The translations under genes and the position numbers were made by a program. A DNA stretch of 64,000 bases from the NCBI GenBank assembly GCA_907164885.2, contig OU015496.1:134928373-134992372 (forward strand), read 5' to 3'. This document shows positions 34,471 through 45,363 of this stretch, piece by piece. The notes beneath the pieces were generated by a model. That model worked only from the letters and a program-made list of their open reading frames with translations. It ran no database searches and was not told where the DNA came from. Numbering within the stretch: the stretch's first letter is position 1; each line of letters opens with the position of its first letter. This DNA is from Dolomedes plantarius (lineage: Eukaryota; Arthropoda; Arachnida; Araneae; Dolomedidae).

Positions 34471-34549
34471 AGTTGTTTCGTTCAGATTGCTTCGCTCTAC
34501 CGAGAGTTATTCAGAATATTCGGGGGCCTCTTTCGACTGAATCACCCTG

Positions 34550-35180
34550 TAGATTTCTAATAGGTATGTCATTCTTATACTCATTGTTGTCAAAATTCCG
34601 CGAAGTGGAAAATTCTATATTCAACACCATAGTTCATGGCTTCAAAAAATACCTATTATCATCTGAGAGCATTCTAAGCTGTGCCGTAGGTCCTAGTAGG
34701 TACCTCATAGTCATCGCTGCCGAAATTTCACACAGTGAACAAAATGCTGTAAGTTAAGCATAAAATGCATCACATATGATCCTCTAATTCACTAAAGATA
34801 ATTTTCCAAAAGCATGCCGAAAAAAACTCTGTGGAAGTTTTGACTGATATGTTTATTCAAGAAAGATTGTCTTTTAGCCGAAGAAAAGCGAAATAAATGA
34901 GTGACTATTCAGCCGGTGAGAAAAAGTAAATGACCCTCTTTTACTAAATTGAGAGCTAGGATTGTGTATAATAAGAAATTAGAAATGAGGTCAGTCTTAA
35001 AACGTATCCTTTAAGAGTGAGAAAGACATAAATTAAAATAATTCAGAGGTTACTATTATGCACATCTCAACTGTAGCACTCCCAAATTCTTTCTACGAGT
35101 TTACATGCTAAAAAAAGTATCATGATGGTAAAAACGGGAGTAAAGCAAATAACTGACATAAGTACAAAACACGTGAATAT
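34550..35180. other. Stretch without recognisable features
   Basis: No coding motif is visible. The inner limit of the right duplication arm lies around 34960-35180 but cannot be fixed by eye. Confidence 0.4.
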
Positions 35181-35215
35181 AAACTTAAAGCATATCTGGC
35201 TGTAAATTTTATATA

Positions 35216-35980
35216 CAGGGTGTCCATAATTTAACTTCCCTATTTTAAAGTTGTCTACAGTCGAAATTATTGTTCAGGAAGTTGTGAAATTTTTTGTAGG
35301 ACATATTGTAGGGATGGGAATTTGTTTGAGAGAATATAAAAATAGTTCAAAATTTCACCACCAGAGGGCGTTTTCGATGCATTTTACATTTATCCCACAT
35401 TTACTATAGTTAAAAAAAAATATTACAACAAGACATGTTCAACATGACGGCTATCATTTTCAGCTACCATTTGAAATCGCAAGATAGCATGTTCTACAGT
35501 TGATCGCAGTGTGTCCGGGGAAATGCTGAAAACATGTCGTGAAATGATGTCTTTCATATCAGATATACTTCTTAGTTTATGAAGACTGACTAGATGTTTC
35601 ACATGCCTACGTCGACAAAAATTAATTTGCATAATTGTTACTTCTTCGTTCCTTCAAATCTTTTGTCCGAAAATTAGTTATCGAACAAGTTTCCGATCGA
35701 CTTTGCAATCACTTTAAAGATTGTAAAATTTAATGAGTATGCTTTATTGTGTTACGGTGACCTATGGATAAAAAGATGGTGAAATCTTAAGTAAAGAACC
35801 ACTCGTAAATGTGCAATTCCTAACAAACGTCCTCTGGTAGTGAAATTTTGAACTAATTTTTTTTATTCAAACAAATTTCCATCCCTTCCATATGTCCTAC
35901 ACAGCATTTCATAACTTTCGGAACAACAGTTTCCACTGTAGACAACTTTAAAGTAGGGAAGTTTAATTATGGACACCCTG
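35216..35980 (-). mobile_element. 765-bp mariner derivative with long inverted repeats
   Basis: The left end CAGGGTGTCCATAATTTAAC, then TTCCCTATTTTAAAGTTGTC, pairs with the right end over roughly 140 bp (reverse complement CAGGGTGTCCATAATTAAAC, then TTCCCTACTTTAAAGTTGTC). TA lies on both sides (35214-35215 and 35981-35982). Only the C-terminal end of a transposase remains inside. It sits in the right arm of the inverted duplication only. Confidence 0.85.
35423..35632 (-). pseudogene. Mariner-like (DD34D) transposase C-terminal remnant
   Basis: The readable part is SISDMKDIISRHVFSISPDT, then LRSTVEHAILRFQMVAENDS and RHVEHVLL with a stop at 35423. It has the same ending pattern as the mariner at 39062-40921 (LRANVENAVMRFNLFSENGG then RHIEHAL), so the two belong to related families. 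The catalytic domain was deleted, leaving a non-autonomous element. Confidence 0.7.
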
Positions 35981-38436
35981 TATTTCATAGTTTTGCCCCT
36001 ATAGTACATTGTGACCAGTAAGATATCTAGTAATTTCATATTTCTATCAATAACTGATGGGATCTCGTAATTCTCTAGTTTTTTTATTCAAACTAGTATT
36101 GTTAATATTTATCAAATGAGGCTGTGAGCTATTAGCGGATATGTAATTAATTCACTTGATGGACATTGTAAATGACATCATATTAAAAACAAAATTCCTT
36201 TCTGGGGCTTACTCTAGAACCAAGCATGAAACTGCGTAATTTGCATCTTAAATACAAATTTCACTGAGATTATCTAGTCATTAAAAGACATCCCGATTAA
36301 ATGTAAAAACTTTATTTTCGTGGATTTCGCAATTCTACTGAATTTAATACTTGTTTAAAATTCGTTAATAATTTTGGCATTAAAATTTAATGCCCCAAAC
36401 AGACACTGATGCATCTAAGTACCTCAAATGTTGACAAAATACCAGTGAAAAAAAACGAATTTTTCGCTGAAGTTAATATGCAAGTCCTCATATTTCTCTG
36501 AAATCCTGTAATCTTATTTTGAGGCCTGTTATCTTAAACACAAATTAAAGTCAAACTTAATGAGTCACATGTACCCTGTTAAAGAGGAAAATATATAGCG
36601 TCAAATTTATCAAACCAATTTATGTTTTTTCCTCGTTTTAACTTTTTTTACTAACTACCCCTTCTCTCTAACTGTGACCTTAAAGGAAGGCGAATAAATT
36701 TCATTTTACTTAAGATCACTTAATGCACATAATGCTCACTTTGGCAGGAATTATTACGCGCACTTGCAGTGGAAGCAAATTACTCAAAAGGATGCTGGAT
36801 TTTGAAATAATATGCATAGAATAGGTCTTAAAAAGGGTGACACGCGTAATCACCATTGTAAATTAAAAGAACCAATATTCATGAATAACAATGAGGTGGC
36901 CATTTTTCAAGCGCCAGTTTGGTCGATGTAATTTATGTCGCTTTTAAGAAAAAAAAGAGATACCAGACTGGGAAGTACCCAGGAAAATAAAAATATGAGA
37001 ATAAAAGCATATTTAATTGAAAAGGAAGTCACAGATTATTTACTGGAATTCTTTAAAATATTATCAGACTAGGAAAAAATTATATTTACTTTGTTTTCTA
37101 CCCCTGGAGTTTAGGAGAAAAAATTGTTTCATATTGAGCTGTTTTTTGAATCTGCAGTACCTCCTGATTAAATATTTTATAATTCTTATTACTACAGCCT
37201 TTTTAACTAATTTTAAGAATGTATACTCAAAACTACATTATAAATTAATGACTGCATCGTATACATACATCGTAATTACATCGAAATTAATACAGAGATT
37301 ATATTAAAAAAATATGCTGATATATCTAAAATATTGTGCAAATAAAATAAAATTTTGATCACTTTTGAAAGAAAAAACATATCTTCAGATTATAGTCTTA
37401 ATTAATGAAGAGGTTGAATTACGAGATTTTTTAAGAGAGAAGTAACTGAGCTATTCAAAAGTAAATATTAGGTTGAATTTATTTAATTTAAAGTCTGATT
37501 ATTAAGCATTACACCTAGATTTAAAAAAATAATAATAATCTTAAGTGTAGAATTTTAAAAAAGTCTGATAAATTATTTATTAAGTTTATTTTTTCCATTT
37601 TCCATTTGTTAAAGGAATATCGATCGATATTCCTATATAAAATTCAAGAAAACGATTTTTATCTTACAAATTGGTGTATTAAAAATTTTAATCCTCAAGG
37701 AATTTGTACTGTATCTTTCAGAAAACGTCGAATAAAAGAAAAGTATGTTTACATGAATAAACACTGCTCATAATTCCAAATCATGAAAATTTGCTCTATA
37801 AGGAAGTTTCTCAACTACCTATGAAATAAAGTACGTAATTTTGAAACAAACTTAAAACACTGAACTCGGAAACTGTTTTAAAATGCAATTAAGAATTCTT
37901 TCACGTAATCAGTAGACTCTATATACCTAAATAATTAATTTACAAAATTAAACATGCTGGTGTACTTTATCTAAGACAATTTATATCGAATTTCGCTATG
38001 CTTTAACAATACTTTCCTTGGAGATTTTTTTTTCCAATGACGAACACTTTTTAATGAAGACAGTTGCATGTATGCCACGAAGATTTGATGGCTTATTTTA
38101 ATCTAGGAGCACCATTCAGATGAACCAGCCCTTGCTGCGACCACAATTTAGACAGAGCACCCCCAGGATTTTTCCAAATATTAGAGAGTTATTTTAACTA
38201 CCGATTCATGTTGTTCTAATTGTAAATTTAATGTCCTAATTGTAAATTTAATCGACGTGGGAAAACTTTTAAGTTATTTTACCATCGCAGATAATTTCAG
38301 TACAGAGTAATAATATCAAATAGGTGTGCCAAAGAATAGGTACTGAAACGGGATGCGTTTCCATCTCGATTACCAGGTTTACAACAATAAAAATATCGAG
38401 CTTGTATACAAATGTGCGATAACGTTATTGTTGTTG

Positions 38437-38745
38437 TTTATATCCATAGAGCCGTAGTAGCCAAAGAGCCGTAGTTATAGAAATGATCCCCAGACCGGAG
38501 TAGGTAAGATGAGAGAGATGACAATACACAGAGAGAAATACACAGAAACATAAATAATTCATTTCTACCCATAAGATAACTCTGGCGATGGGGAGTAATA
38601 TTTTCAAAGCTTCCCTTTCGAGAAACGGTTTGTATTTCAGAAGGAAGATTGGCTTTAGCCCACATGACAACCGAGCCATACTCCGGAATCGAAACGAAGC
38701 CCACTGAATGGAAGGCGAATACACTATAAAATATACTAAAGTGGG
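38437..38745 (-). repeat. tRNA-derived SINE, right copy
   Basis: Inverted counterpart of 19805-20113. On the minus strand it reads TTCGCCTTCCATTCAG, then TTTCGATTCCGG (B-box-like), and ends AAACAACAACAATAACG. Its presence in both arms at the same place shows that it predates the duplication. Confidence 0.65.
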
Positions 38746-39019
38746 CGGCTACGAAAATGTTGTCATTATTAATAAGGGAAAAAAAATAATACTGAAGAAA
38801 AATGTGCAATAAGGGAGAGATATCTATAATTTACCATGAGTTTTCAACGCAGATTCCTATTTCTGAGAATAAAAACCCTCTTTATTAAACCAAATAAAAA
38901 AATGCAAATAATATCATTTATATAACTTCATAGAAAGAAACTTCGCACCATTGCATTCTAGTCTTAGACCTCTGACACCGTAAATTCACTCACAATGTAC
39001 ACACATATATATGTATGTA

Positions 39020-39025
<6 letters not shown>

Positions 39026-39061
<36 letters not shown>
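39026..39061. repeat. (TA)n microsatellite abutting a mariner end
   Basis: A TA run of about 36 bp that ends exactly at the TA flanking the element at 39062. Confidence 0.95.
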
Positions 39062-39064
<3 letters not shown>

Positions 39065-40921
39065 GGTGGTTATAAATAAAGTTCCACTTTGAAATGTTCA
39101 TAAGAGGAAAACTACTGGAACAAATTTTATCAAACTTGGTAATAGTTTAAAGGACGTCAAAAGAATTTATTTTCCGTCCCCTCAAAATAAGTTCAAAAAC
39201 TCACCAGCAGGGGGGAAATGGCGCTGTATGCAATATTGTTAAACGAAATAAGACATGTAGACATAGGTTTAAAATGTGTTTAATCGTTTCTGAAACGTGT
39301 TACAAAGCATGTTCAATGTGGCGTCCACCATTTTCCGAAAACAAGTTAAATCGCATTACTGCATTCTCAACATTAGCTCTTAGCATATCAGGAGGAATGT
39401 TACGTACATGTCGGTGCATCGCATCTTTCAATTCCGCCAAATTCTTTAGATTATCCCCATAAGCAGCGCTTTTGAGATAACCCCATAGCCAGAAGTCACC
39501 GCGGTTGACGTCTGGTGACCGGGGTGGCCATTTTGTGGGGACGTTTCGGCCTATAACCGTTCATTCGTGAAATGTTGCTTAAGTAACAGTGTCACACATG
39601 TACCAATGCGTGGTGGGGCCCCGTCCTGCATAAAAATCGTGGTGTCTAAAATGCCACGTTACTAGAGTTCAGGTATTACGAAACATCTTAACATTGACTC
39701 TAAGAGAGCTGCAGTCACAGTGCATGTAACAGGTTCACCTGTCGACTTTTCTTCAAAGAAAAATGGTCCAGTTATGAAACTAGCTGTTGTACCACACCAA
39801 ACGGTGACTTTAGGAGAATGCAGTGGAACTGGGTAGATAACATGAGGTGTTTGTTTCGCCCAAATCATCCATTTATGGGTGTTGATATCGCCATTTAGAT
39901 AAAAATGGGCCTCATCTGTCCAAAAAATTTTCCATGGCCAATGTTCATCCAATTACTATCCGTGCAAGGAATTATAAAGCGAAAGATTCTCTTGCAGAAT
40001 CATTACGTTTAAGTCCTTGAACATGTTTGATTTTGTATGGGTAGAACTGCAGCACTTTACGGACAGTTTTGTACACCGTACTCCATGGTACGTGCATTCG
40101 ACGTGAGCTGCACGTACCGAGTGTGCTTTCCATTGTTGCTTCCTTCACTGCTAATGCAACAGCCTACTCGGTTTCCACAAAAGCCGGTTTCCTTGCCCTC
40201 CCAGGTGCAACAGATAACAAACACGTGGCTTCAAACTTTGCCATCATTTTCCTCAAACCCTGCGGTGTCATTGGCCCTTGGCGTATCCCTCTTACTGAAC
40301 GATACCTTTGCAAAACACGCCGTCTATTGCTATCGCATTCATAATAACATTTAACGAGAAAAAAACGGTCTTGCATCGTTAGAGACATTGTTGATTCGTA
40401 ACAATGAGAATTCTGACAAGCAGGCTCACTTTTATATGGAAAATCAAATGACCTGTAAAGCGCATCTGCATAAATCATTTGCATCTTCCTACCGTAAGCC
40501 AATTACAAGCCATTGCTGTTTTCCATAACCCCACAAACAGTTTCGTTTTAGAAACGATTAAAAACGTTTTAAACCGATATCTTCATGTCTTAGGGCCGAA
40601 TTAAGATTTCAAAATCCACAAATTAGCGATCTGTAAGAAAACGATTTCCGGAATGCGCACACTTTAAATGATAATTTTGTTTAGGTCAATGTTTCTTAAA
40701 CTATGCAAAATGTTAAATCCGTGAAACAAAAGGTTAAGTTGGATTCCGACACTTATTTCGTTTAACAATATAGTATACAGCGTCATTTCCCCTGTCGTGG
40801 TAAGTTTTTGAACTTTTTATTTTTTTGGCGGAACAGAAATTCCCATGACCTCTTTTAAACTATAATTAAGTTTGAAAACATTTGGCCATTGTAAAGTGAA
40901 ACTAAAATTAAAACCCCCCTG
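39062..40921 (-). mobile_element. Complete mariner-like element (DUF4817 type) with ~170-bp inverted repeats
   Basis: The left end CAGGGTGGTTATAAATAAAG and following bases to about 39260 pair with the reverse complement of the right end. Shared blocks include TAGTTTAAA-GAGGTCA, GTTCAAAAACTYACCA, GGGGAAATGRCGCTGTATRC and ATTGTTAAACGAAATAAG. TA flanks it at 39060-39061 and 40922-40923. The inverted repeats are much longer than the ~30 bp of classical mariners. One transposase gene lies between them on the minus strand. Confidence 0.88.
39300..40388 (-). pseudogene. DD34D mariner-type transposase with DUF4817-like helix-turn-helix
   Basis: The likely start is ATG 40388 (MSLTMQDRFFLVKCYYECDS). 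The N-terminal domain RRRVLQRYRSVRGIRQGPMT then GLRKMMAKFEATCLL is the DUF4817 helix-turn-helix pattern; I name this from memory. The first Asp is in IFWTDEAHFYLNG (about 39925), followed by VWCGTTASFITGPFFFEE. The second is in FMQDGAPPR (about 39625). The third is in PPRSPDVNRGDFWLWGYLKS (about 39510), giving a DDD triad. The C-terminus is NGGRHIEHAL with the stop at 39300-39302. Frameshifts and two adjacent stops before GILDTTIFMQD break the gene. About 363 codons in total, a normal length. Confidence 0.82.
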
Positions 40922-40929
40922 TATATATA

Positions 40930-42226
40930 CAGAGGCTGTTCACACATTTTTTAGACGATGTATATTGTATTCACAAAACTAAATTACATAAAATTCTTGT
41001 GTTTTAAATGTTCTGTTTCACATCCCTTGTTCTGAACTATCTTTCGACACCGCAATTTCCAGGATAATAATGCCTTTTGAAGTGTTAGAAGAGGTATTCT
41101 ATCTTTTCCTCCTGAACAGCTTTCTAGAGTCCTGTAAGGGTTTTGGGACGACGTTTCGATAATGCAGATTTTAAAAGTCGGAAAGCACAAAAATCCATAG
41201 GTGATACATCGGGAGATTTAGTAGGGATATCAGTGAAGGGTATGGCCTTGATACCAGTTTTTGTTCCATTTCTTTTAGGAAATTTACAGTGGACTTTGTG
41301 TGACTGCTAGCTTTGTCCTGATGGAGTCTCACAGATTGATTGCACTGTGGTTAAAGCGATGGTATTTCATTCAGAAAAATTGGCGATAAAATATGCTCCT
41401 GATAGTATTTAGAGTTAATCTTGACATTTATTTCCACTCTCTTTATTTTTAACTTGCCATTATAAGAAAAACCAGCAACAATCATGAATCCCTTAGAAAA
41501 ACTTTCTTTCGATTCTTTGACCCATGTACTTAAATTTTTGTCTCCCCTTTTATGATAATAAATGGCTCTTTTTTTGTTGCAATCATTTAAATACACCCAT
41601 GATTCATCTATTGTGACAATTGTTTTCCATTTTTCTTTGGATAAGTGTTTCTCATATAGAATTCTGCAGCGTGTCCTGCGTTCAGCGATATGATTTGGAA
41701 GAAAAAGATGCACATTGCATTTTTTCGCTTTCTTAAGATTTAAATCAACGTTTATCATTTTGTTTACAGTGGACACCGAACATTTTAATGATTTTGCAAC
41801 TGTCCTTTGACTAGGGGGATTTTCTTTTAACATTAAACAACGTATCTTTGCAATAGTCGAAAATGTCCTTTTTTTCCTTCGATACTTCTTTCGAATTTTT
41901 GTTCCACTTGAGGCTCCAATTTGACGTTTTTTTCCTTTCTTGTTGACGATATTACCTATCGACGCTTTAGATATCACAAAACCATGACTTTCACATCGTT
42001 TTTGGATAACGGAGTATGCATATTTCTCTTCGGAAAGAGCATAAATGTAGGCTGCGAACCACTGCTTTGTTAAAAACGCCATTTTGAATAAAAACAAAAC
42101 TTTCAAGCCGCAGAGGATAATTTTGACTTTTAAAAACATAGTACAATTGCAATTATTTCTTTTTCAGCAAACGATTTTTTATTACCGCTTACCAAAATCG
42201 TCTAAAGAATGTGCGAACAGCCTCTG
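40930..42226 (-). mobile_element. Tc1/mariner-superfamily element with 'CAGAGGCTGTTC' ends
   Basis: The left end is CAGAGGCTGTTCACACATTT and continues TTTAGACGATGT. The right end, in reverse complement, is CAGAGGCTGTTCGCACATTC and continues TTTAGACGATTT. A TA precedes the left end, and the right flank is CATATA. It begins only eight bases (all TA) after the mariner at 39062-40921. It carries a transposase on the minus strand. Confidence 0.85.
40984..42082 (-). pseudogene. Tc1/mariner-superfamily transposase, DDxD type
   Basis: The most likely start is ATG 42082 (MAFLTKQWFAAYIYALSEEK); the frame is open from 42139. Residues about 40-150 contain a basic region (GKKRQIGASSGTKIRKKYRR) and a helix-turn-helix (QRTVAKSLKCSVSTVNKMI). 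The first Asp is in TIVTIDESWVYLND. Open reading stops at 41351, but the gene continues in other frames: second Asp in LHQDKASSHTKST (about 41315), then IKAIPFTDIPTKSPDVSPMD followed by FCAFRLL with the third Asp (about 41205). The C-terminus is LQKALLSWKLRCRKIVQNKG, stop at 40984. Two frameshifts inactivate it. The SPDVSPMD(Y/F)CAF signature marks a family distinct from Tc1 and from the neighbouring mariner. Confidence 0.8.
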
Positions 42227-42685
42227 CATATATATATATATATCAATAAAAGTGAAGTGAGATATCGATAAGAAGCAACGTTAATCGGAGGAACAAATTT
42301 CCAAATCATAGGAAGAAAATATAATGAAAGGTCTGTAATAGGCGACATTCACAAAAAAGAAAGCTACGTGTTTTGTGAAGATACGGAAGTTCAAAAAAGT
42401 TAGTCATCTGTAAACGGTCTCGGTTCGAAAAGTTTTAAATTGACCAACAATTTCTTACAGCCAATAATTTCTTATAACAAGTTAAAAGGGAAAAGAACTA
42501 TAAGTTTTATTAATTGAATCTTCGCTTTCCAGACTCAATATTTCTTCATTTTATAAAAAAAAAATTATTCATGTAATAAAAGGGGTAGATATAAGTTTAT
42601 TAAATTTCACGACGTAAGTAGAAGGTTTTAAAAAATATTAATGATTTATTTATGTATTTATATTACAGTATATATATATATATAT

Positions 42686-42686
<1 letters not shown>

Positions 42687-42738
<52 letters not shown>
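42687..42738. repeat. (GA)n microsatellite
   Basis: A GA run of about 50 bp following a short (TA)n, ending in GATAGATAGATA. Confidence 0.97.
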
Positions 42739-42742
<4 letters not shown>

Positions 42743-42749
42743 TAGATAC

Positions 42750-43214
42750 CTAAAAATACTTTTTATGGGGAGATGCTGCTATAATTGCAGCAGAAACCCG
42801 TTTAAGTGCTCTATTTGCTGTTAATTTTATTGCTGACGGCACAGGAAGAATGTCTCCCGGTGTTTGATGGTTGGGGGTTTGGAGTTTGATGGGAATACAG
42901 CAAAAACTGGCGCAGCATTCGTTGTCAAAATTTGTGGAGTTGAAACTTGAGCTGGTGCAGTATCTATTGTCATCATTATAGAAATCGAATTTTCCTCTGG
43001 ACTTTCGAGGAGGATCTTCCAAGGCTGTGTTACCAGAGACAGTTGGGCCTGCTGATGCAATCTTGAGACTGAATGAAGTATCAGGTAAAGCGAATGGAGT
43101 TCCCGGTGATGGATCATCATGGGTGCTGGTAATATGGACCCGGGTCCATAATACCTGTACCCATGGGGACCATAATTCAAATAACGGCATCTTAGAAACA
43201 AACTCGTTTATCAC
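42750..43214 (-). pseudogene. Possible decayed coding segment, unrecognised
   Basis: This patch is less AT-rich than its surroundings and has two overlapping minus-strand frames of 154 and 124 codons. Protein-like stretches alternate between them: NYGPHGYRYYGPGSILPAP in one, FSLKIASAGPTVSGNTAL in the other, then TAPAQVSTPQILTTNAAPVF, then SAIKLTANRALKRVSAAIIA. This could be a frameshifted exon or retrocopy of a host gene rich in Pro, Ser and Thr. I do not recognise a family, and chance is possible. Confidence 0.25.
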
Positions 43215-43534
43215 ATTATGAGTTATATGGAATTTAGCTCCAAACTAGCTTAAAAGGAACACCGTCTCGTTTAGAATAAGGCACAGGAATCAGTTTTTAC
43301 CAAACATAGTAGTAGTTCTGTAAAATTTTCGCTTTTACTTACCAGTAAAAACGTTTAAAACTAGAAAAATAAACAATTAATGACAGGACGTTATTAGGGA
43401 GTGAACTGAGTTCAATGACTTTGACAATCTGTTCCAGACATGTAGGAACTCTATTTCATAGCTGCTTTGTGCTGCTACACCAGCGCATAGGGCAAATATT
43501 AAGAGGGTCCATAATAAATGTAGTTCCATAAAGC

Positions 43535-43539
<5 letters not shown>

Positions 43540-43574
<35 letters not shown>
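43540..43574. repeat. (TA)n microsatellite abutting a Helitron-like 5' end
   Basis: A TA run of about 35 bp immediately upstream of the element at 43575. Confidence 0.95.
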
Positions 43575-43575
<1 letters not shown>

Positions 43576-44160
43576 CAGTTTCGTAACTGACTGACTCACT
43601 GACATATATCGCACAGACCAAACCGCTGGCTCTAAAGGGCTGAAATTTTGCATAGTGAATTTTTTTATATTGTAGGGGTGCACTAAGAAATATTTTTGAA
43701 AAATTCTTCTTAGATTTTTTAAAATTAAATTTTTAAGCTGTTTTAGTAACTTTTTTTAAGTTTGCATTTAAAATAATAATTTGAGGGTTATAAAATTTAT
43801 ATCATGAAAAAGATCAGAAAAATTCCTTTTCGAAGCTTTACCTCCATTTTCTGATTTTTGGTAAATTTTTAAATGATAATTTTTAGAATTTAATTTATTA
43901 AATGCTGATCACATGATTTCTTTTTCTGGTACTTTAAATAAATTTATCGTAACGTGCATAACAACTAAATAGACAATTTTTTTTCTTGCTAATGCGGCAG
44001 ACGATTGGACATTATCCAAAAAAATATTATAATGCAATAAAAGATATTATGTTCCTCAAACTGTACTATATTAACTGTACTATATTCTTTAGTGTGTCTT
44101 ATTACATTTAATTTGAATATTTTCGTCTACATTATTTTGTGTATAAAAATATCCCTTACG

Positions 44161-44217
<57 letters not shown>

Positions 44218-44375
44218 CATCAATTGTATACCTTGATCATCGTATTTATTATAAATATATATATATATATATATATTTCTTAAATAATTTATTTATTTTT
44301 TTGGCATTAATTGCATACATTGACCGTTGTATTTAAATTGAATGTACTCCGTAGCGAAGTGCGGGTTTTCAGCTA

Positions 44376-44376
<1 letters not shown>
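43575..44376 (+). mobile_element. Non-autonomous Helitron-like element, copy 2
   Basis: It matches copy 1 (13276-13912) through CGTAACTGACTGAC, GCACAGACCAAACCGCTG, AAAGGGCTGAAATTTTGCAT, GTTTGCATTTAAAATAATAA and the 3' end GAATGTACTCC...GGTTTTCAGCTAG, ending CTAG|T at 44376. Two internal (TA)n runs (44165-44216 and 44257-44277) make it longer. (TA)n arrays lie on both outer sides. No Rep/helicase gene is encoded. The 5' boundary is approximate. Confidence 0.68.

Positions 44377-44378
<2 letters not shown>

Positions 44379-44461
<83 letters not shown>
44379..44461. repeat. (TA)n microsatellite abutting a Helitron-like 3' end
   Basis: A TA run of about 83 bp starting at the T after the terminal CTAG. 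Confidence 0.95.
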
Positions 44462-44465
<4 letters not shown>

Positions 44466-45319
44466 CCAAACGCTTTTACAAAGAAAATACTGACTCTCAG
44501 AACCATGGATGTACGTAATCTGACTATTTCAATGTATAGGACAGGATCGTCAATAAAAATGTTTTACTTTATTTCCAAATACCTCTGAATGCTTTACACA
44601 TGTTACATATTCTGCGTACCACACCTTTTTTCGTCCGAAATCACAAAGTATTTATGTCTTCGGCATATTGCATGATCATTTTTTATCTTGCGAGGAGACA
44701 AAGTAAATGATTTCATTTTGAAATCTCCCAGGAATGAGAATCATAAAAGAAAACTTTTGATAAAGCGTAAACTTTTTTCCTCGAAAGAAATAATTTATTG
44801 ATGCTTATCTCTCTCACACGTATTTAAGATTTCTTTCTCATTTTATATCTTTTGAGGGGGAAAAATTGTGTCTGTACCTCACGTATGTTAGAGATTGAAG
44901 GAAAAAGAATATCTAAATTTATTAAAATGTTAAATTCTATAAAATAAAGAAAGAAAGTGAAGAAAATAAATATTCAAATGAAAGAAAACAGCAAAATAGG
45001 AATATTTGATATTCGGAATATGTTTAAATCTCTGGAAAAATTGCTTATCATTCAAATTTAATAAGAAAATGTATGTTTGACTTTCTCCTAAAAGAGATAG
45101 AGATTCAAAATATACTGAAAATTCATGATATTCCCCCAAAAATTTACTGTTTCCAGTACACTTTCCTTTCTTTTATAAATATAATTAGTTTTTTTTTTTT
45201 GTATCAACACCTCTTTGAAGTTAGGGAATAAACCCAGACTTTTCAGTGCACTTTAAGAATTTATTTTAATGTTTTGAATTTTTTGTGGTACATATTACCC
45301 TTTTATTCAGAGGCATCGC

Positions 45320-45320
<1 letters not shown>
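44462..45320. other. AT-rich stretch without recognisable features
   Basis: No coding motif or inverted repeat is supported; purine-rich around 44930-45120. Confidence 0.5.

Positions 45321-45360
<40 letters not shown>

Positions 45361-45363
<3 letters not shown>

Larger units (their letters stand above)
31103..34549 (-). mobile_element. Mariner-like element split by a piggyBac
   Basis: The right end, read in reverse complement, starts CAGGGTGATTCAGTCGAAAG and continues GAATATTCTGAATAACTCTC. It pairs with AGGTTATTCACTTGAAAACA and GAATATTCTCCAATAACTCT at the left, each next to TA. Between them are a broken mariner transposase and two insertions: a piggyBac at 31893-34388 and an AAC-tailed block near 31500-31690. 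Without these the element is about 0.75-0.95 kb, shorter than a typical 1.3-kb mariner, and the transposase N-terminus is missing. Confidence 0.75.
35180..38990. repeat. Right arm of the inverted segmental duplication
   Basis: Reverse-complement partner of 19540-28110; anchors are given there. This arm carries one private insertion, the mariner derivative at 35216-35980, and lacks the four large inserts of the left arm. It contains no gene. The 96-codon frame at 37017-37307 and the minus-strand frames at 38425-38809 are chance frames without domains; the latter lie over the SINE. Confidence 0.85.

Noticed and set aside
37017..37307. 96-codon plus-strand frame as a gene
   Set aside because: It lies in the inverted duplication arm; the matching left-arm sequence does not keep the frame.
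38425..38809. Minus-strand frames of 99 and 123 codons
   Set aside because: They run over the tRNA-derived SINE and its flanks and are not conserved in the left copy.
43540..44400. Mariner-type MITE instead of a Helitron-like element
   Set aside because: The two ends are not inverted copies of each other, and both copies end in CTAG before T.
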